64,000 nucleotides of DNA from Clostridium paridis (lineage in GTDB: Bacteria > Bacillota > Clostridia > Clostridiales > Clostridiaceae): contig NZ_JAESWA010000023.1 in NCBI RefSeq assembly GCF_016765615.1, positions 330,093 through 394,092 of the forward strand. Reading direction: 5' to 3'. How positions within the stretch are numbered: position 1 is the first letter of the stretch; each line of letters begins with the position of its first letter. The position numbers and the translations under genes are program-made. Under the pieces are notes generated by a model that saw only the letters and a program-made list of their open reading frames with translations, did not search any database and had not been told where the DNA came from. Below, piece by piece: positions 14,918 through 23,721 of the stretch.

Positions 14918-17488
14918 ATGGATTTAAATTACGAGCAAAATTTACTTATAAATGAACAAGAAAGAAACATAATTTTACTTGCGTCAGCAGGGACAGGAAA
15001 AACAGATGCTTTATCAAAAAGAATAGCAGATATAATATCAAAAGGAAAAGCTAAAGCATCAGATATATTATGTATTACATTTACCAACAAGGCCTCTAAG
15101 GAAATGAAGGAAAGAATTGAAAAAATAGTGGGGACAGAGGCTAAAAATATTACAGTAAAAACCTTTCATAGCTTTTGTTTTGACATTTTAAAAATGGAAG
15201 TTAAAAAGAAAACTGATATATTTTCTGATTTTATTATCTTTGATGAGGATGATTGTAAGGATATAATTAAGAGTTGTAACTATTTTGATTTTTCTATATA
15301 TCAGTTGCAGAGATTTATTGAGATAGTTAAATTAGTGAGGGTTAATAGAGAAATCTTTAGTGATGATCTTCAAAAAGATTATAAAGAGGCAGTAGTCTAT
15401 TTAATAAATGAAAATAAAGAAAAATTAGAGGAGATATGTACTGAAAGAGGAGAATTTAACAGTAAGTTAATGGATTTTTTAATAGAGAAAGGCCATATTC
15501 TAGTTAATTCATATAATTCTTTACTTTATAATAATCATGGACTTGATTTTATTGATTTGATAGCAAAGACAAAGGAGTTATTTAATAATAATGAAGTCGT
15601 AGAGGCGCTTAGAAATAAATATAAATATATAAATATAGATGAAGTTCAAGATACAAGTCTGTTAGAGTACTCAATTATTGAAAAGTTATTTGAAGGAAAT
15701 AATGTTTTAATTTGCGGAGATGTATTTCAGACTATTTATAAATGGAGAGGCTCGGAGCCAAGCAAGATATTTAAAAGTTTTAGAGAAAAATATGATCCTT
15801 TAGAAATAGTATTTTCAGTGAACTATAGAGCAAGTAAAAATCTCACAGAAGCATCTCTAAAATTTTTGCAAAATGCATTTCCAATTGAGATGAAAGATTT
15901 ATATAAGGAAGGTATTAAGGCAAAATCTCAAGAAGAGGGAGAAAAGATAATAATAAAACCTAATTCAAATATTAGGGAAGAAGCAAAATTCATATTAAAC
16001 GAAGTAAAAGAATTAGAAAGAAGAAATATTGATATAAGTAAGGCTTGTATACTTACAAGAGATAATCGGTATAACATAAATTTAAGTCAGTATTTAAGGA
16101 CTTTAACACAATATGAAGCTTTGAATTTTGAATTTATATTGGTAGACCAATTTAAGTTCTTTAGAAGACAAGAAATAAAAGATATAATAGCTTTTCTAAA
16201 GCTTGTGGGAAATAGATATGATTCAGTTAGCTTGAAAAGAATATTAAAAAGACTTCCTACTGGTGTTGGAGATAAAACCTTTGAAATTATAGAATCAGAG
16301 GAATATAAGAAAGTAGGGATATCCCTAACAGATTTTGTAGATGAGGATGTACTAAAATTTGGAGAAAAGTATTCATTGCTTATAGAAGAGTTTAATAATG
16401 ACAATATAGTTGTTTTTGATGTAGAAAGCACAGGAGTAGATGTAACTGAGGATGAAATAATACAAATAGCAGCGATTAAGATAGATAAATCAGGGGAAGT
16501 AATAGATGTATTTGAAAGATTCTTTAAAAATAATAAATCAGTTAAAGATTCAGAGCATGTACATGGCTTTAGTGATGAATTTTTAAGAGAAAATGGTGGG
16601 GACAGAGGCGAAGTTTTAAAGGAATTTATTAAGTTTTCGGAAGGGACTGTCATTGTAGGCCATAATGTTCAGTATGATATAAATATATTAACTAGTGAAC
16701 TTACGAGACTTTCACTTGGTAAACCAGGATTTAAGACCTTTTACGATACATTAGATATTTATAGGAGATTTTATCCTAATACTATAAATCACAAACTAGA
16801 AACTTTAAGCAAAATATTTAAAACTAAGCATATACCAAGTCATGATGCAATGGATGATATTCTAGCAACAAAAGACCTTTTAGTAAGAGCAATAGAAACT
16901 GATATAATTCCTACATCTTTAGACAGGGTTTCATTAATCAATAAACATATAAAGTCATTTTCAAATATCTCACAGAAGATAAATAAATTGTTTAGTGATG
17001 CTGAATATATAAGGCCTTATGATATAGTAGGTAAAATCGTAAATGACTTTAATTTAAAAACTTTATACTCAGGGGATGCTGGTAAAGAGAAAATAGAGAG
17101 AATGAAAGACTTCTATGTACTATTAAGAGAATTAGATGATAAAGAAAAGAGTAATAGAGATTCTTTAATTGATATCATAAAACTTACTTCTCTTTCAAAT
17201 GGAGAACTAGAAGGGTTGATTGTTAATAGAACAAAGAAAGCAAGAATACCAATAATAACAGTACATCAGGCAAAAGGATTAGAGTATGAAACGGTATTTA
17301 TAGCAGGAGTTCAAGATAATACTTTTCCGTCTTATATGGCAATAAAAAATAACAATATAGATGAAGAAAAAAGAACTTTTTATGTAGCAATAACTAGAGC
17401 TAAAAAGAGACTTTATATAACCACTAGCATAATGGATAGAGATAAGAGAAGTTTTATAAATTTGGTCTCTCCTCAGTTTGTAGATTAA
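14918..17488 (+). CDS. UvrD/Rep-type helicase with inserted DEDDh exonuclease
   Basis: 856 residues. Superfamily 1A helicase motifs: ASAGTGKT (Walker A, about 23-30), FTNKASKEMKER (Ia), NIDEVQDTS (II), GDVFQTIYKWRG (III), VNYRAS (IV), VHQAKGLEYE (V, about 781) and FYVAITRAKKRLY (VI). Between motif IV and V sits a complete DEDDh 3'-5' exonuclease domain (about 497-660) with DVEST (D-x-E), GHNVQYD and HDAMDD. It would unwind DNA 3' to 5' and trim 3' ends; a repair or recombination-intermediate role is inferred. It stands alone after a short leader with AGGTGGTGA. Helicase-exonuclease fusions of this layout exist in other Firmicutes, but I cannot name the family. Confidence 0.92.
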   Translation: MDLNYEQNLLINEQERNIILLASAGTGKTDALSKRIADIISKGKAKASDILCITFTNKASKEMKERIEKIVGTEAKNITVKTFHSFCFDILKMEVKKKTDIFSDFIIFDEDDCKDIIKSCNYFDFSIYQLQRFIEIVKLVRVNREIFSDDLQKDYKEAVVYLINENKEKLEEICTERGEFNSKLMDFLIEKGHILVNSYNSLLYNNHGLDFIDLIAKTKELFNNNEVVEALRNKYKYINIDEVQDTSLLEYSIIEKLFEGNNVLICGDVFQTIYKWRGSEPSKIFKSFREKYDPLEIVFSVNYRASKNLTEASLKFLQNAFPIEMKDLYKEGIKAKSQEEGEKIIIKPNSNIREEAKFILNEVKELERRNIDISKACILTRDNRYNINLSQYLRTLTQYEALNFEFILVDQFKFFRRQEIKDIIAFLKLVGNRYDSVSLKRILKRLPTGVGDKTFEIIESEEYKKVGISLTDFVDEDVLKFGEKYSLLIEEFNNDNIVVFDVESTGVDVTEDEIIQIAAIKIDKSGEVIDVFERFFKNNKSVKDSEHVHGFSDEFLRENGGDRGEVLKEFIKFSEGTVIVGHNVQYDINILTSELTRLSLGKPGFKTFYDTLDIYRRFYPNTINHKLETLSKIFKTKHIPSHDAMDDILATKDLLVRAIETDIIPTSLDRVSLINKHIKSFSNISQKINKLFSDAEYIRPYDIVGKIVNDFNLKTLYSGDAGKEKIERMKDFYVLLRELDDKEKSNRDSLIDIIKLTSLSNGELEGLIVNRTKKARIPIITVHQAKGLEYETVFIAGVQDNTFPSYMAIKNNNIDEEKRTFYVAITRAKKRLYITTSIMDRDKRSFINLVSPQFVD

Positions 17489-17565
17489 TTATAGTAACAT
17501 AGGTTACAGATGTTTTTAGTCAATATGTTTATTATATTAATTAAACGAATTAAGGAGGATAAGTA

Positions 17566-18330
17566 ATGGGGAGATACGAAAAACAGAGAAGCTTTTTGAA
17601 ATCAAATTTTACTGAATTTAAAAACATAAAAACAGATAAAATGAAGGGTATGCCAAAACCTGATGAAGGCAAAGCATATGATTCATGTTCAGAGCTTATT
17701 AATCTTCCAAAGGTAGGTAGTGAGATTCTAAGAAAAGAAAATATCTACGAGTGTATAAATAGCAGAAGAAGTACAAGATTCTATTCAAAAGAATCAATAA
17801 GCATTGAGGAATTGTCATATTTATTATGGGCAACTCAAGGAATTACTGGTATAAATAAGGCAGGGCTAACACTAAGAACAGTTCCATGTAGTGGAGCAAC
17901 ACATTCATTTGAAACATATTTATTCATTACGAATGTAGAAGGAATACAAAAAGGTGTGTATAGATATCTTCCAGCTGAGCATAAACTTCTATTTATGTTT
18001 GAAATTGAAGGTATAGATGATAAAATTGATGAGATTACGCTAGATCAGCCATTTGTACCTAACTTTGCAAAAAAGGCAGCAGTAATATTTGCATGGAGTA
18101 CAACTCCATACCGTTCTGAATGGAAGTTTGATATTACAGCACATAAAAAAATACTAATAGATATTGGACACGTATGTCAAAACCTATATTTAGCAAGTGA
18201 ATCAATTGATGCAGGAGCTTGTGCTATTGGTATTTACGATCAAACTATGATAGATGGTCTTTTAGGGCTAGATGGGGATGAAGAATTTGTAATATATCTT
18301 GCTGCTGTGGGGAAAAAGAAAGAAGAATAA
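17566..18330 (+). CDS. SagB/ThcOx-family nitroreductase-like oxidoreductase
   Basis: 254 residues. The FMN-binding nitroreductase fold starts at about 62 with I-N-S-R-R-S-T-R-F-Y, followed by LSYLLWATQGIT and the G-A-T-H-S-F-E-T segment characteristic of the SagB/ThcOx subfamily. The C-terminus carries GHVCQNLYLASESIDAGAC. SagB proteins oxidise azolines to azoles in thiazole/oxazole-modified microcin clusters, but no cyclodehydratase, precursor or transporter is found nearby; stand-alone members are common in clostridia and their substrates are unknown. AAGGAGGAT precedes the ATG. Confidence 0.85.
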   Translation: MGRYEKQRSFLKSNFTEFKNIKTDKMKGMPKPDEGKAYDSCSELINLPKVGSEILRKENIYECINSRRSTRFYSKESISIEELSYLLWATQGITGINKAGLTLRTVPCSGATHSFETYLFITNVEGIQKGVYRYLPAEHKLLFMFEIEGIDDKIDEITLDQPFVPNFAKKAAVIFAWSTTPYRSEWKFDITAHKKILIDIGHVCQNLYLASESIDAGACAIGIYDQTMIDGLLGLDGDEEFVIYLAAVGKKKEE

Positions 18331-18434
18331 TTTATAGTAGATTAGGGCTCACCCTTCTTATTTTACAAATACTGGGTTTGGTGATGTTCTTAATTTGTAA
18401 TTGTATTTAATATACTTTGTTAGGGGGAGAGGCT

Positions 18435-18653
18435 TTGAAGTTTATTACAATAATGCTTTTTATACCTGTTATAGTGTTGCTTGTTTATATGGTAATTTAT
18501 CCAAGAGAAAGCTCGTTATGGGGTAAGAAGTGGCAGTTTAAAAATGATAACCTTGAACCAAGTGATGAAGTCATTAAATATAATAGATTTATGGCAGCAA
18601 TAGCTTTAATTGTAATAATAATTTTATTGATAGTAGCATTAGTTAAAGAGTGA
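18435..18653 (+). CDS. Small membrane protein, DUF6199-like
   Basis: 72 residues from TTG 18435, just after AGGGGGAGAGG. Two membrane helices (about 2-22 and 50-70) flank a soluble loop Y-P-R-E-S-S-L-W-G-K-K-W-Q-F-K and D-N-L-E-P-S-D-E-V-I-K-Y-N-R. The W-x-F-K-N ... E-P-S pattern recalls the DUF6199 family; the match is by eye. The function is unknown. Confidence 0.65.
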   Translation: MKFITIMLFIPVIVLLVYMVIYPRESSLWGKKWQFKNDNLEPSDEVIKYNRFMAAIALIVIIILLIVALVKE

Positions 18654-18668
18654 GAAAAGCAAAAACCT

Positions 18669-18712
18669 GAACGTTTTGATTCCATATATGGTAAACAAAA
18701 CGTTCTTTTATA
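18669..18712 (+). terminator. Rho-independent terminator
   Basis: GAACGTTTTG and CAAAACGTTC pair perfectly (10 bp) with a 20-nt loop, followed by TTTTATATTTT. Confidence 0.8.
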
Positions 18713-18753
18713 TTTTAAGCCATAATACCCTACAATCTCATAGTGTATTACGG

Positions 18754-18782
18754 TTGTAACATAGAAATATGTCAAGTATAAT
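18754..18782 (+). promoter_or_regulatory. Promoter of the NlpC/P60 gene
   Basis: TTGTAA (18754-18759), 17 bp, TATAAT (18777-18782). The expected start near 18789 gives a 5' leader of about 150 nt. Confidence 0.7.
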
Positions 18783-18788
18783 ATACGG

Positions 18789-18938
18789 TATCGGGCGTAA
18801 CAGTAGATAGGTAAAGTACTGTTATAATAAGATAACGATTACGAAAGTTGTATATTAAGCAGGGGTAACCCGTAAGACTTTTAAAGAAATCATATATTAA
18901 TTCTTGTTAATATGATCTTAATACAGGAGGGCATAAAA
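18789..18938 (+). promoter_or_regulatory. Structured 5' leader RNA, class unassigned
   Basis: Visible helices: TAACAGTA (18798-18805) with TACTGTTA (18817-18824), perfect 8 bp; GGG-GUAA-CCC (18862-18871), a GNRA-type mini-hairpin; CGGG (18792-18795) can instead pair with CCCG (18869-18872) to close a multi-helix domain; and ATCATAT...TTAATATGAT (18889-18916), an imperfect hairpin just before the ribosome binding site. The alternative use of CCC(G) suggests a switch. c-di-AMP (ydaO) riboswitches often precede NlpC/P60 genes, but I do not see their conserved blocks in order. Confidence 0.5.
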
Positions 18939-20441
18939 ATGGCTAAAAAAAGGTTTTTTAAAAAGACGTACAAGCCGTACATGTCTCTAGTAGTATGCGG
19001 AATGGTAGCACTTGGCACATTGTTAGCAAACCCAAAGGAAGTGAAAGCTTATAGTAGTCCTGGAGATAATAGTGTTAAACTTGATACTTGGAATATGGAA
19101 AATGGGACTTCAAAAAGTACAAGCTGGAGTGGCACTATAAATACATATCAACCAACTAAAACAAATAATAAAATTGTAACAGGTGATTTTGATGGTGATG
19201 GACATGATGAAGTAGCAGCATTTTATGATTATGGAAATGGTGACACAGGACTTCATGTATGGAATCCAAATTCATCTGGAGATGAATTTAAGTGGACTAG
19301 CGTATGGAAATCAAATGACTTCGATGCAAGATTAATAGATGGTAGAGTTGTAGCAGGTGATTTTGATGGTGATGGTAAGGATGAAATAGCAGCATTATAC
19401 GATTATGGAAATAATAAAGTAGGGTTATTTATTTGGAATGCAACAAGTGATACATCTTATAATTGTAGTAAAAAGTGGGAATCAGGTGTATTTGATGCTT
19501 CAAAAATTGTTGGAATGGTGTCAGGAAACTATGATGAAGAAGGAAAAGATGAAATAGGAATAGTTTATGATTATGGTAATAGAACTACTGGTGTATGGAT
19601 TTTAGATGAAAATCCAGATAAATCATTTAAAGCTAGCAAGTCGTGGGAATCAACCACCTTTGATGCACAAAAAGTCAAAGGTAGAATAGTATCTGGTGAT
19701 TATAGTGGTGATTCAAAAGATGAGATAGCTATGTTTTATGATTATGATAATAGAACTACTAAAATGTGGGTACTTGCCCAAAATTCAAAAGGAACCTTTG
19801 ATGCATCAAAGGGGTGGGAATCAACAACATTTGATGCAGATCTAATTACAGATAAAGTGGTATCAACAAATGATAATTCAACTACTAAAGATAAGATTGG
19901 TGCATTTTACGATTATTCAAACAATGCATCAAGAATGTTTGTCTGGAATCCAACAGGAGATTCCTTTACTTGTTCGAATGTATGGGAATCAAAAAGCTAT
20001 GATGCAGATAGAACTGTAGGTAGGGTATTTGCTGGGAAGTTTGATGGAAATACATCCAAGTTAGGGGTTATATATGACGGCACTGCAGAAGTAGTCCAAT
20101 CTAAAGAAAGTAAATTAATATCTGAGTCTAAAAAGTATATAGGAATTCCGTATGTTTATGGGGGGACAACTACAGCTGGTTTTGATTGCTCAGGATTTGT
20201 TCAATATGTATATTCTCAAATGGGCATACAATTAAATAGAACAACCTTTGATCAAATCAATCAGGGAACCCCAGTATCTCAATCAGAATTAAAACCAGGA
20301 GATTTAATTTTCACTGAAAATGGTGGACATGTTGGGATATATGTAGGAAATGGACAAATGATTCATGCACCAAGAACTGGAGATGTAGTTAGGATAACAG
20401 CTATTTATCATTATTACTCAGCTAGAAGAATAATGAATTAA
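18939..20441 (+). CDS. Secreted NlpC/P60 endopeptidase with FG-GAP-like repeats
   Basis: 500 residues. A signal peptide (basic MAKKRFFKKTYK, hydrophobic core, cleavage near V-K-A-Y at about 36) leads to about six repeats of some 55-60 residues (about 45-385), each with F-D-G-D-G/D-E-(I/V)-(A/G)-x-x-Y-D-Y-x-N and a terminal Trp-rich strand; the Asp-rich loops resemble calcium-binding FG-GAP/VCBS propeller blades. The NlpC/P60 domain (about 393-500) has Cys417 (FDCSGF), His464 (GGHVGIY) and His476 (MIHAP). It would cut gamma-D-Glu-diamino acid bonds in peptidoglycan. ATG 18939 follows AGGAGGGC; the ATG at 18912 lacks a site. Confidence 0.92.
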   Translation: MAKKRFFKKTYKPYMSLVVCGMVALGTLLANPKEVKAYSSPGDNSVKLDTWNMENGTSKSTSWSGTINTYQPTKTNNKIVTGDFDGDGHDEVAAFYDYGNGDTGLHVWNPNSSGDEFKWTSVWKSNDFDARLIDGRVVAGDFDGDGKDEIAALYDYGNNKVGLFIWNATSDTSYNCSKKWESGVFDASKIVGMVSGNYDEEGKDEIGIVYDYGNRTTGVWILDENPDKSFKASKSWESTTFDAQKVKGRIVSGDYSGDSKDEIAMFYDYDNRTTKMWVLAQNSKGTFDASKGWESTTFDADLITDKVVSTNDNSTTKDKIGAFYDYSNNASRMFVWNPTGDSFTCSNVWESKSYDADRTVGRVFAGKFDGNTSKLGVIYDGTAEVVQSKESKLISESKKYIGIPYVYGGTTTAGFDCSGFVQYVYSQMGIQLNRTTFDQINQGTPVSQSELKPGDLIFTENGGHVGIYVGNGQMIHAPRTGDVVRITAIYHYYSARRIMN

Positions 20442-20461
20442 GAATAATAAAGTAAGTTTAT

Positions 20462-20500
20462 GGAGTGATGCAATATTAAATAGTGCATCACTCTTTTTTA
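20462..20500 (+). terminator. Rho-independent terminator
   Basis: GAGTGATGCA and TGCATCACTC pair perfectly around ATATTAAATAG, followed by six T. Confidence 0.92.
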
Positions 20501-20550
20501 TAGAATGATATAATCAATATATATTAAATAGTAGTATTGAGGTGAGCATA

Positions 20551-21009
20551 ATGAGTGATAGCGTGGAATTAACAAATATGTGTATGATTTATGATAAAGA
20601 GAATAACAAGGTATTAGTTCAAGAGAGAATAAAATCTTGGAAAGGAATTTCATTTCCAGGAGGACATATCGAGGTGGGGGAGAGTATAGTAGAATCTACT
20701 ATAAGAGAAATAAAAGAGGAGACAGGCCTAACTATTTCGAATTTGGAGCCTTGTGGAATAATAAACTTATACAATAGTGAAACTGGTGAAAGATATTTTG
20801 TCTTTAATTATAAAACAGAGGTATTTAGCGGAAAATTATTAGATCAAACTTCCGAGGGGAAAATATTTTGGGTAGATAAAGATGAATTATATAAATTAAA
20901 TCTTGCAGAAGGATTTGGAGAAAGATTGCCGATGTTTTTTGAAAATAAATACTCTGAAGGCTTTGGAATCTGGAATGAACAAAGCTCAGGAAAGTTAAAA
21001 TTAAAATAG
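20551..21009 (+). CDS. Nudix hydrolase, MutT/YtkD-like
   Basis: 152 residues. The Nudix box is intact: G-H-I-E-V-G-E-S-I-V-E-S-T-I-R-E-I-K-E-E followed by T-G-L, so metal-dependent hydrolysis of a nucleoside diphosphate derivative is expected. VQERIKSWKGISFPGGH is typical of 8-oxo-dGTPase-like members. ATG 20551 follows GAGGTGA by 5 nt. The stop codon TAG is also the first three bases of the MITE-like repeat at 21007, so the end of this gene was probably set or preserved by the insertion. Confidence 0.9.
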   Translation: MSDSVELTNMCMIYDKENNKVLVQERIKSWKGISFPGGHIEVGESIVESTIREIKEETGLTISNLEPCGIINLYNSETGERYFVFNYKTEVFSGKLLDQTSEGKIFWVDKDELYKLNLAEGFGERLPMFFENKYSEGFGIWNEQSSGKLKLK

Positions 21010-21122
21010 GGGACGGTTAACATTTATTTATTAAAATGCTTGTTCAAAGAGGGCTTAGCTATTGAAAGACTATGGCTAGTTTAGGACAAGCATTTTTGCA
21101 AAAAGTTGTTAACCGTCCCCTA
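21007..21122. repeat. MITE-like inverted repeat element, copy 1
   Basis: 116 bp bounded by perfect 15-bp terminal inverted repeats TAGGGGACGGTTAAC and GTTAACCGTCCCCTA. An inner inverted pair AAATGCTTGT / ACAAGCATTT lets the whole element fold into a long hairpin. Related copies lie at 27476 and 28431 in the same orientation. It encodes nothing, and no transposase is in the window, so it would be mobilised in trans. Confidence 0.85.
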
Positions 21123-21226
21123 AAACTTAACGAATTCTTAAGTTTTTATAATATAAAACTTAAGTGTGATTAAAGCATAGGAAAATATGGTAGTATTAGG
21201 TTTATAAGATAAAAGGAGGATTTTTA

Positions 21227-23710
21227 ATGAGAATATTCTTAAAGTATGTACTAAAAAGCATGTTTGAGAAAAAAGCTAGATTTTTTCTTCTCTTAATAGC
21301 TATCTTGCTTAGTACAGGACTGTTTGTAGGAAGTATGGGAGCAGTAGATTCAGCAATTGACAGTATAGCGAAACCTCAACTTGAACAACTAGAAAATAAA
21401 GAAGTTTATATATCATCTAAAAATGGAGATATTGCATTTAACTTAGATGGAATTAATAAAGAGGGAATTAAAGATTTAGTTCCAGAGATGAATTATAATG
21501 CAATATATGATACAGATGAGATGCAATCAATTAAATTAACAGGAATAGAAAATGAATACATTAATATAGATTCTTTAATAGAGGGAAAAGATTTAAAGAA
21601 TTTTAAAAATGAAAAATGTATTATTTCAAAAAGAGTTAGTGATAAGTTTAATTTAAAGCTTGGAGATAAATTAAATATAGTTTTAAAAGGAGAGAAGGTT
21701 AAACTTGAAGTAGCAGCTATTTCTTCGAATGAAGGAGCTTTTTATATGGATACAAAGGATAACTTTGAAGTTATAGTTCCTTATAAATATCTATCAGATA
21801 AGCTTAATCAACCAGGAAAATATAATAGTGTATTTGCAAGTAAAACGGAAGCTACCATTAAAGATACAGTAGAAAAGTTTAACGATGCAAATAGCAAATT
21901 TGTAGCAAAAGAGCTTTATGATGAAGAGGCTATAAAAAGTCAATCATCTCAATTAAACAGCATGCTCTACATGATGCTGGCAATTGTTGTGTTTATGAGC
22001 TCGATTATTATATATAGTTCGTTTAAATTAACAGTAACTGAGAGGATGCCTGTGATAGGGACATTCCTAAGTCAAGGAGCGACTAGGGGAGTAATAAGAA
22101 GAATACTATATTTAGAAAGCATATGTTACGGAGTTATTGGAGGAATTATAGGAGATGCTTTAGGGGTAGGAATACTATATGCAATTAATTATTTTATATC
22201 CCCACTAAAGGATTATGGAATTGTAGAAAAACCAAATATAAATCCAATGTATTTAGCAGCTGGACTAGCGTTTTCATTGATTCTATCAATATTATCAGCA
22301 ATAATTCCTATTATAAAAACAAATAAACTTCAAGTTAAAGAAGTAATACTAAATACTTCTAATAATTCTGAACAAATAGGTATAGGTAAATTTATTATAG
22401 GATGCATATTATTAGCAGCTGTTATAGCTATCAATTCTATAAAATCTAAATGGGTACTTAATATAAGTCCGATATTAATAATTTTCGCAACAGCAGCAGT
22501 TATGCTTATTTTCCCTAAAATTATTGATTTCATATCAAGGAATATATTTAAAAGAGTAAAAGATGTTTTTAGTATAAATGCATTATCACTAAACAATATG
22601 AGAACATCAAAAGTATTACTTGGGAATGTTAATTTGCTTATAATAGCAATAATATCAATAGTAATTATAAATTCTTTGAGTGTGAGTATAAAAAATGTTG
22701 TTAGTGAAGCTTATGAAAAAACAAAGTATGACTTAGAAATAAGTGTACCTGAGGATGGCATTGGAAATACAAAAGAGGAAATTGAAAATATTCTTAAAAA
22801 GCAATCAGGAGTTAAAGGAGATTCAATACAACAGCAATGTTATGCCAATGGTAAAATAGATGATAATAATTTTACGGTTATAGGAATGGAGCCTGATAAG
22901 TATCTTGATTATGATAAATATGTAGCCTGGGATAAAAAGGAATATGCTGATATATATAATGAATTTAAAAATGGAGCATTAAATGGAGTAATACTATCAG
23001 AGAAGGTTGCAGAAAAATCAAAGTTAAAAGCAGGAGATACCTTTAAAATGCAGCTTAGAAATGATACAAAAGAATATAAAGTTGTAGGTGTAATAGATGG
23101 TAAACTTTATTATAACGGAGTATTTATACTTATCAACTTTAATGGATTGCCTAAAGAATATATAACAGGGGCTCCTGTAGAGCTATTCGTAAATACATCA
23201 AAAGATCCAGCGAAAGTAAAAGAAGATATTAATAAGAGCATTAAACAACTAGGTGGAAATGTATTAACTTTTGAAGAAACAAGGGATAAAAATATAGAAG
23301 CAAATAAACAACTTATGGATATATTGAGTATTTTCTCCTTTATGGCAGTAGTAATTGGAGCATTTGGAGTACTTAATAATATAGGGATAAGTTTTATTCA
23401 AAGAAAGAAGGACTTAGCGGTATTAAGTTCAGTAGGAATGAGCAAATTCCAGAGGGCTAAAATGCTATTGATTGAATCTATACTTACGGTAGTATGGTCA
23501 ATAATTATAGTAATTCCATTCTCATATTTGGCTATTTCCATAACTACAAAAATTACTAAGTTAATAGGATTTGATATGGAAGTTTACTTTAATATATCCT
23601 TTGTACCAATTGCTTTTGGGGTATCATTACTACTTGTATTAGTGGCTACGATACCAGTTCTATTTAAGAGTAAAAAGCTCTCAATAATTGAAGAATTAAA
23701 GTACGAATAG
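21227..23710 (+). CDS. FtsX-like ABC transporter permease
   Basis: 827 residues. TM1 (about 15-37) is followed by an extracytoplasmic domain (about 38-240), three helices around 245-360, further helices near 385-435 and 460-490, a second extracytoplasmic domain (about 495-690) and three C-terminal helices (about 695-815). FtsX core motifs are seen twice (SFKLTVTERMPVIGTFLSQG; SFIQRKKDLAVLSSVGMSKF). This duplicated layout is that of lipid or peptide exporters and mechanotransmitting ABC systems of the MacB/LolCE superfamily. AAAAGGAGG precedes the ATG. The ATPase gene follows 11 bp later in the same operon. Confidence 0.93.
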   Translation: MRIFLKYVLKSMFEKKARFFLLLIAILLSTGLFVGSMGAVDSAIDSIAKPQLEQLENKEVYISSKNGDIAFNLDGINKEGIKDLVPEMNYNAIYDTDEMQSIKLTGIENEYINIDSLIEGKDLKNFKNEKCIISKRVSDKFNLKLGDKLNIVLKGEKVKLEVAAISSNEGAFYMDTKDNFEVIVPYKYLSDKLNQPGKYNSVFASKTEATIKDTVEKFNDANSKFVAKELYDEEAIKSQSSQLNSMLYMMLAIVVFMSSIIIYSSFKLTVTERMPVIGTFLSQGATRGVIRRILYLESICYGVIGGIIGDALGVGILYAINYFISPLKDYGIVEKPNINPMYLAAGLAFSLILSILSAIIPIIKTNKLQVKEVILNTSNNSEQIGIGKFIIGCILLAAVIAINSIKSKWVLNISPILIIFATAAVMLIFPKIIDFISRNIFKRVKDVFSINALSLNNMRTSKVLLGNVNLLIIAIISIVIINSLSVSIKNVVSEAYEKTKYDLEISVPEDGIGNTKEEIENILKKQSGVKGDSIQQQCYANGKIDDNNFTVIGMEPDKYLDYDKYVAWDKKEYADIYNEFKNGALNGVILSEKVAEKSKLKAGDTFKMQLRNDTKEYKVVGVIDGKLYYNGVFILINFNGLPKEYITGAPVELFVNTSKDPAKVKEDINKSIKQLGGNVLTFEETRDKNIEANKQLMDILSIFSFMAVVIGAFGVLNNIGISFIQRKKDLAVLSSVGMSKFQRAKMLLIESILTVVWSIIIVIPFSYLAISITTKITKLIGFDMEVYFNISFVPIAFGVSLLLVLVATIPVLFKSKKLSIIEELKYE

Positions 23711-23721
23711 GAGGAAAAATC

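Noticed and set aside
16087-16653. Long minus-strand ORF of 188 codons inside the helicase gene
   Set aside because: It is a shadow of the plus-strand helicase/exonuclease frame, without a ribosome binding site and with low-complexity Ser-rich content.
17566-18653. Thiazole/oxazole-modified microcin cluster around the SagB-like gene
   Set aside because: No YcaO, dehydrogenase partner, precursor peptide or transporter is found next to it.
18789-18938. ydaO/yuaA c-di-AMP riboswitch before the NlpC/P60 gene
   Set aside because: Gene context fits, but the conserved blocks of that class (GGGGAACC, GGGGUGAAU, AGUAGGG, CCGAACCC) do not appear in order. It is left as unassigned.
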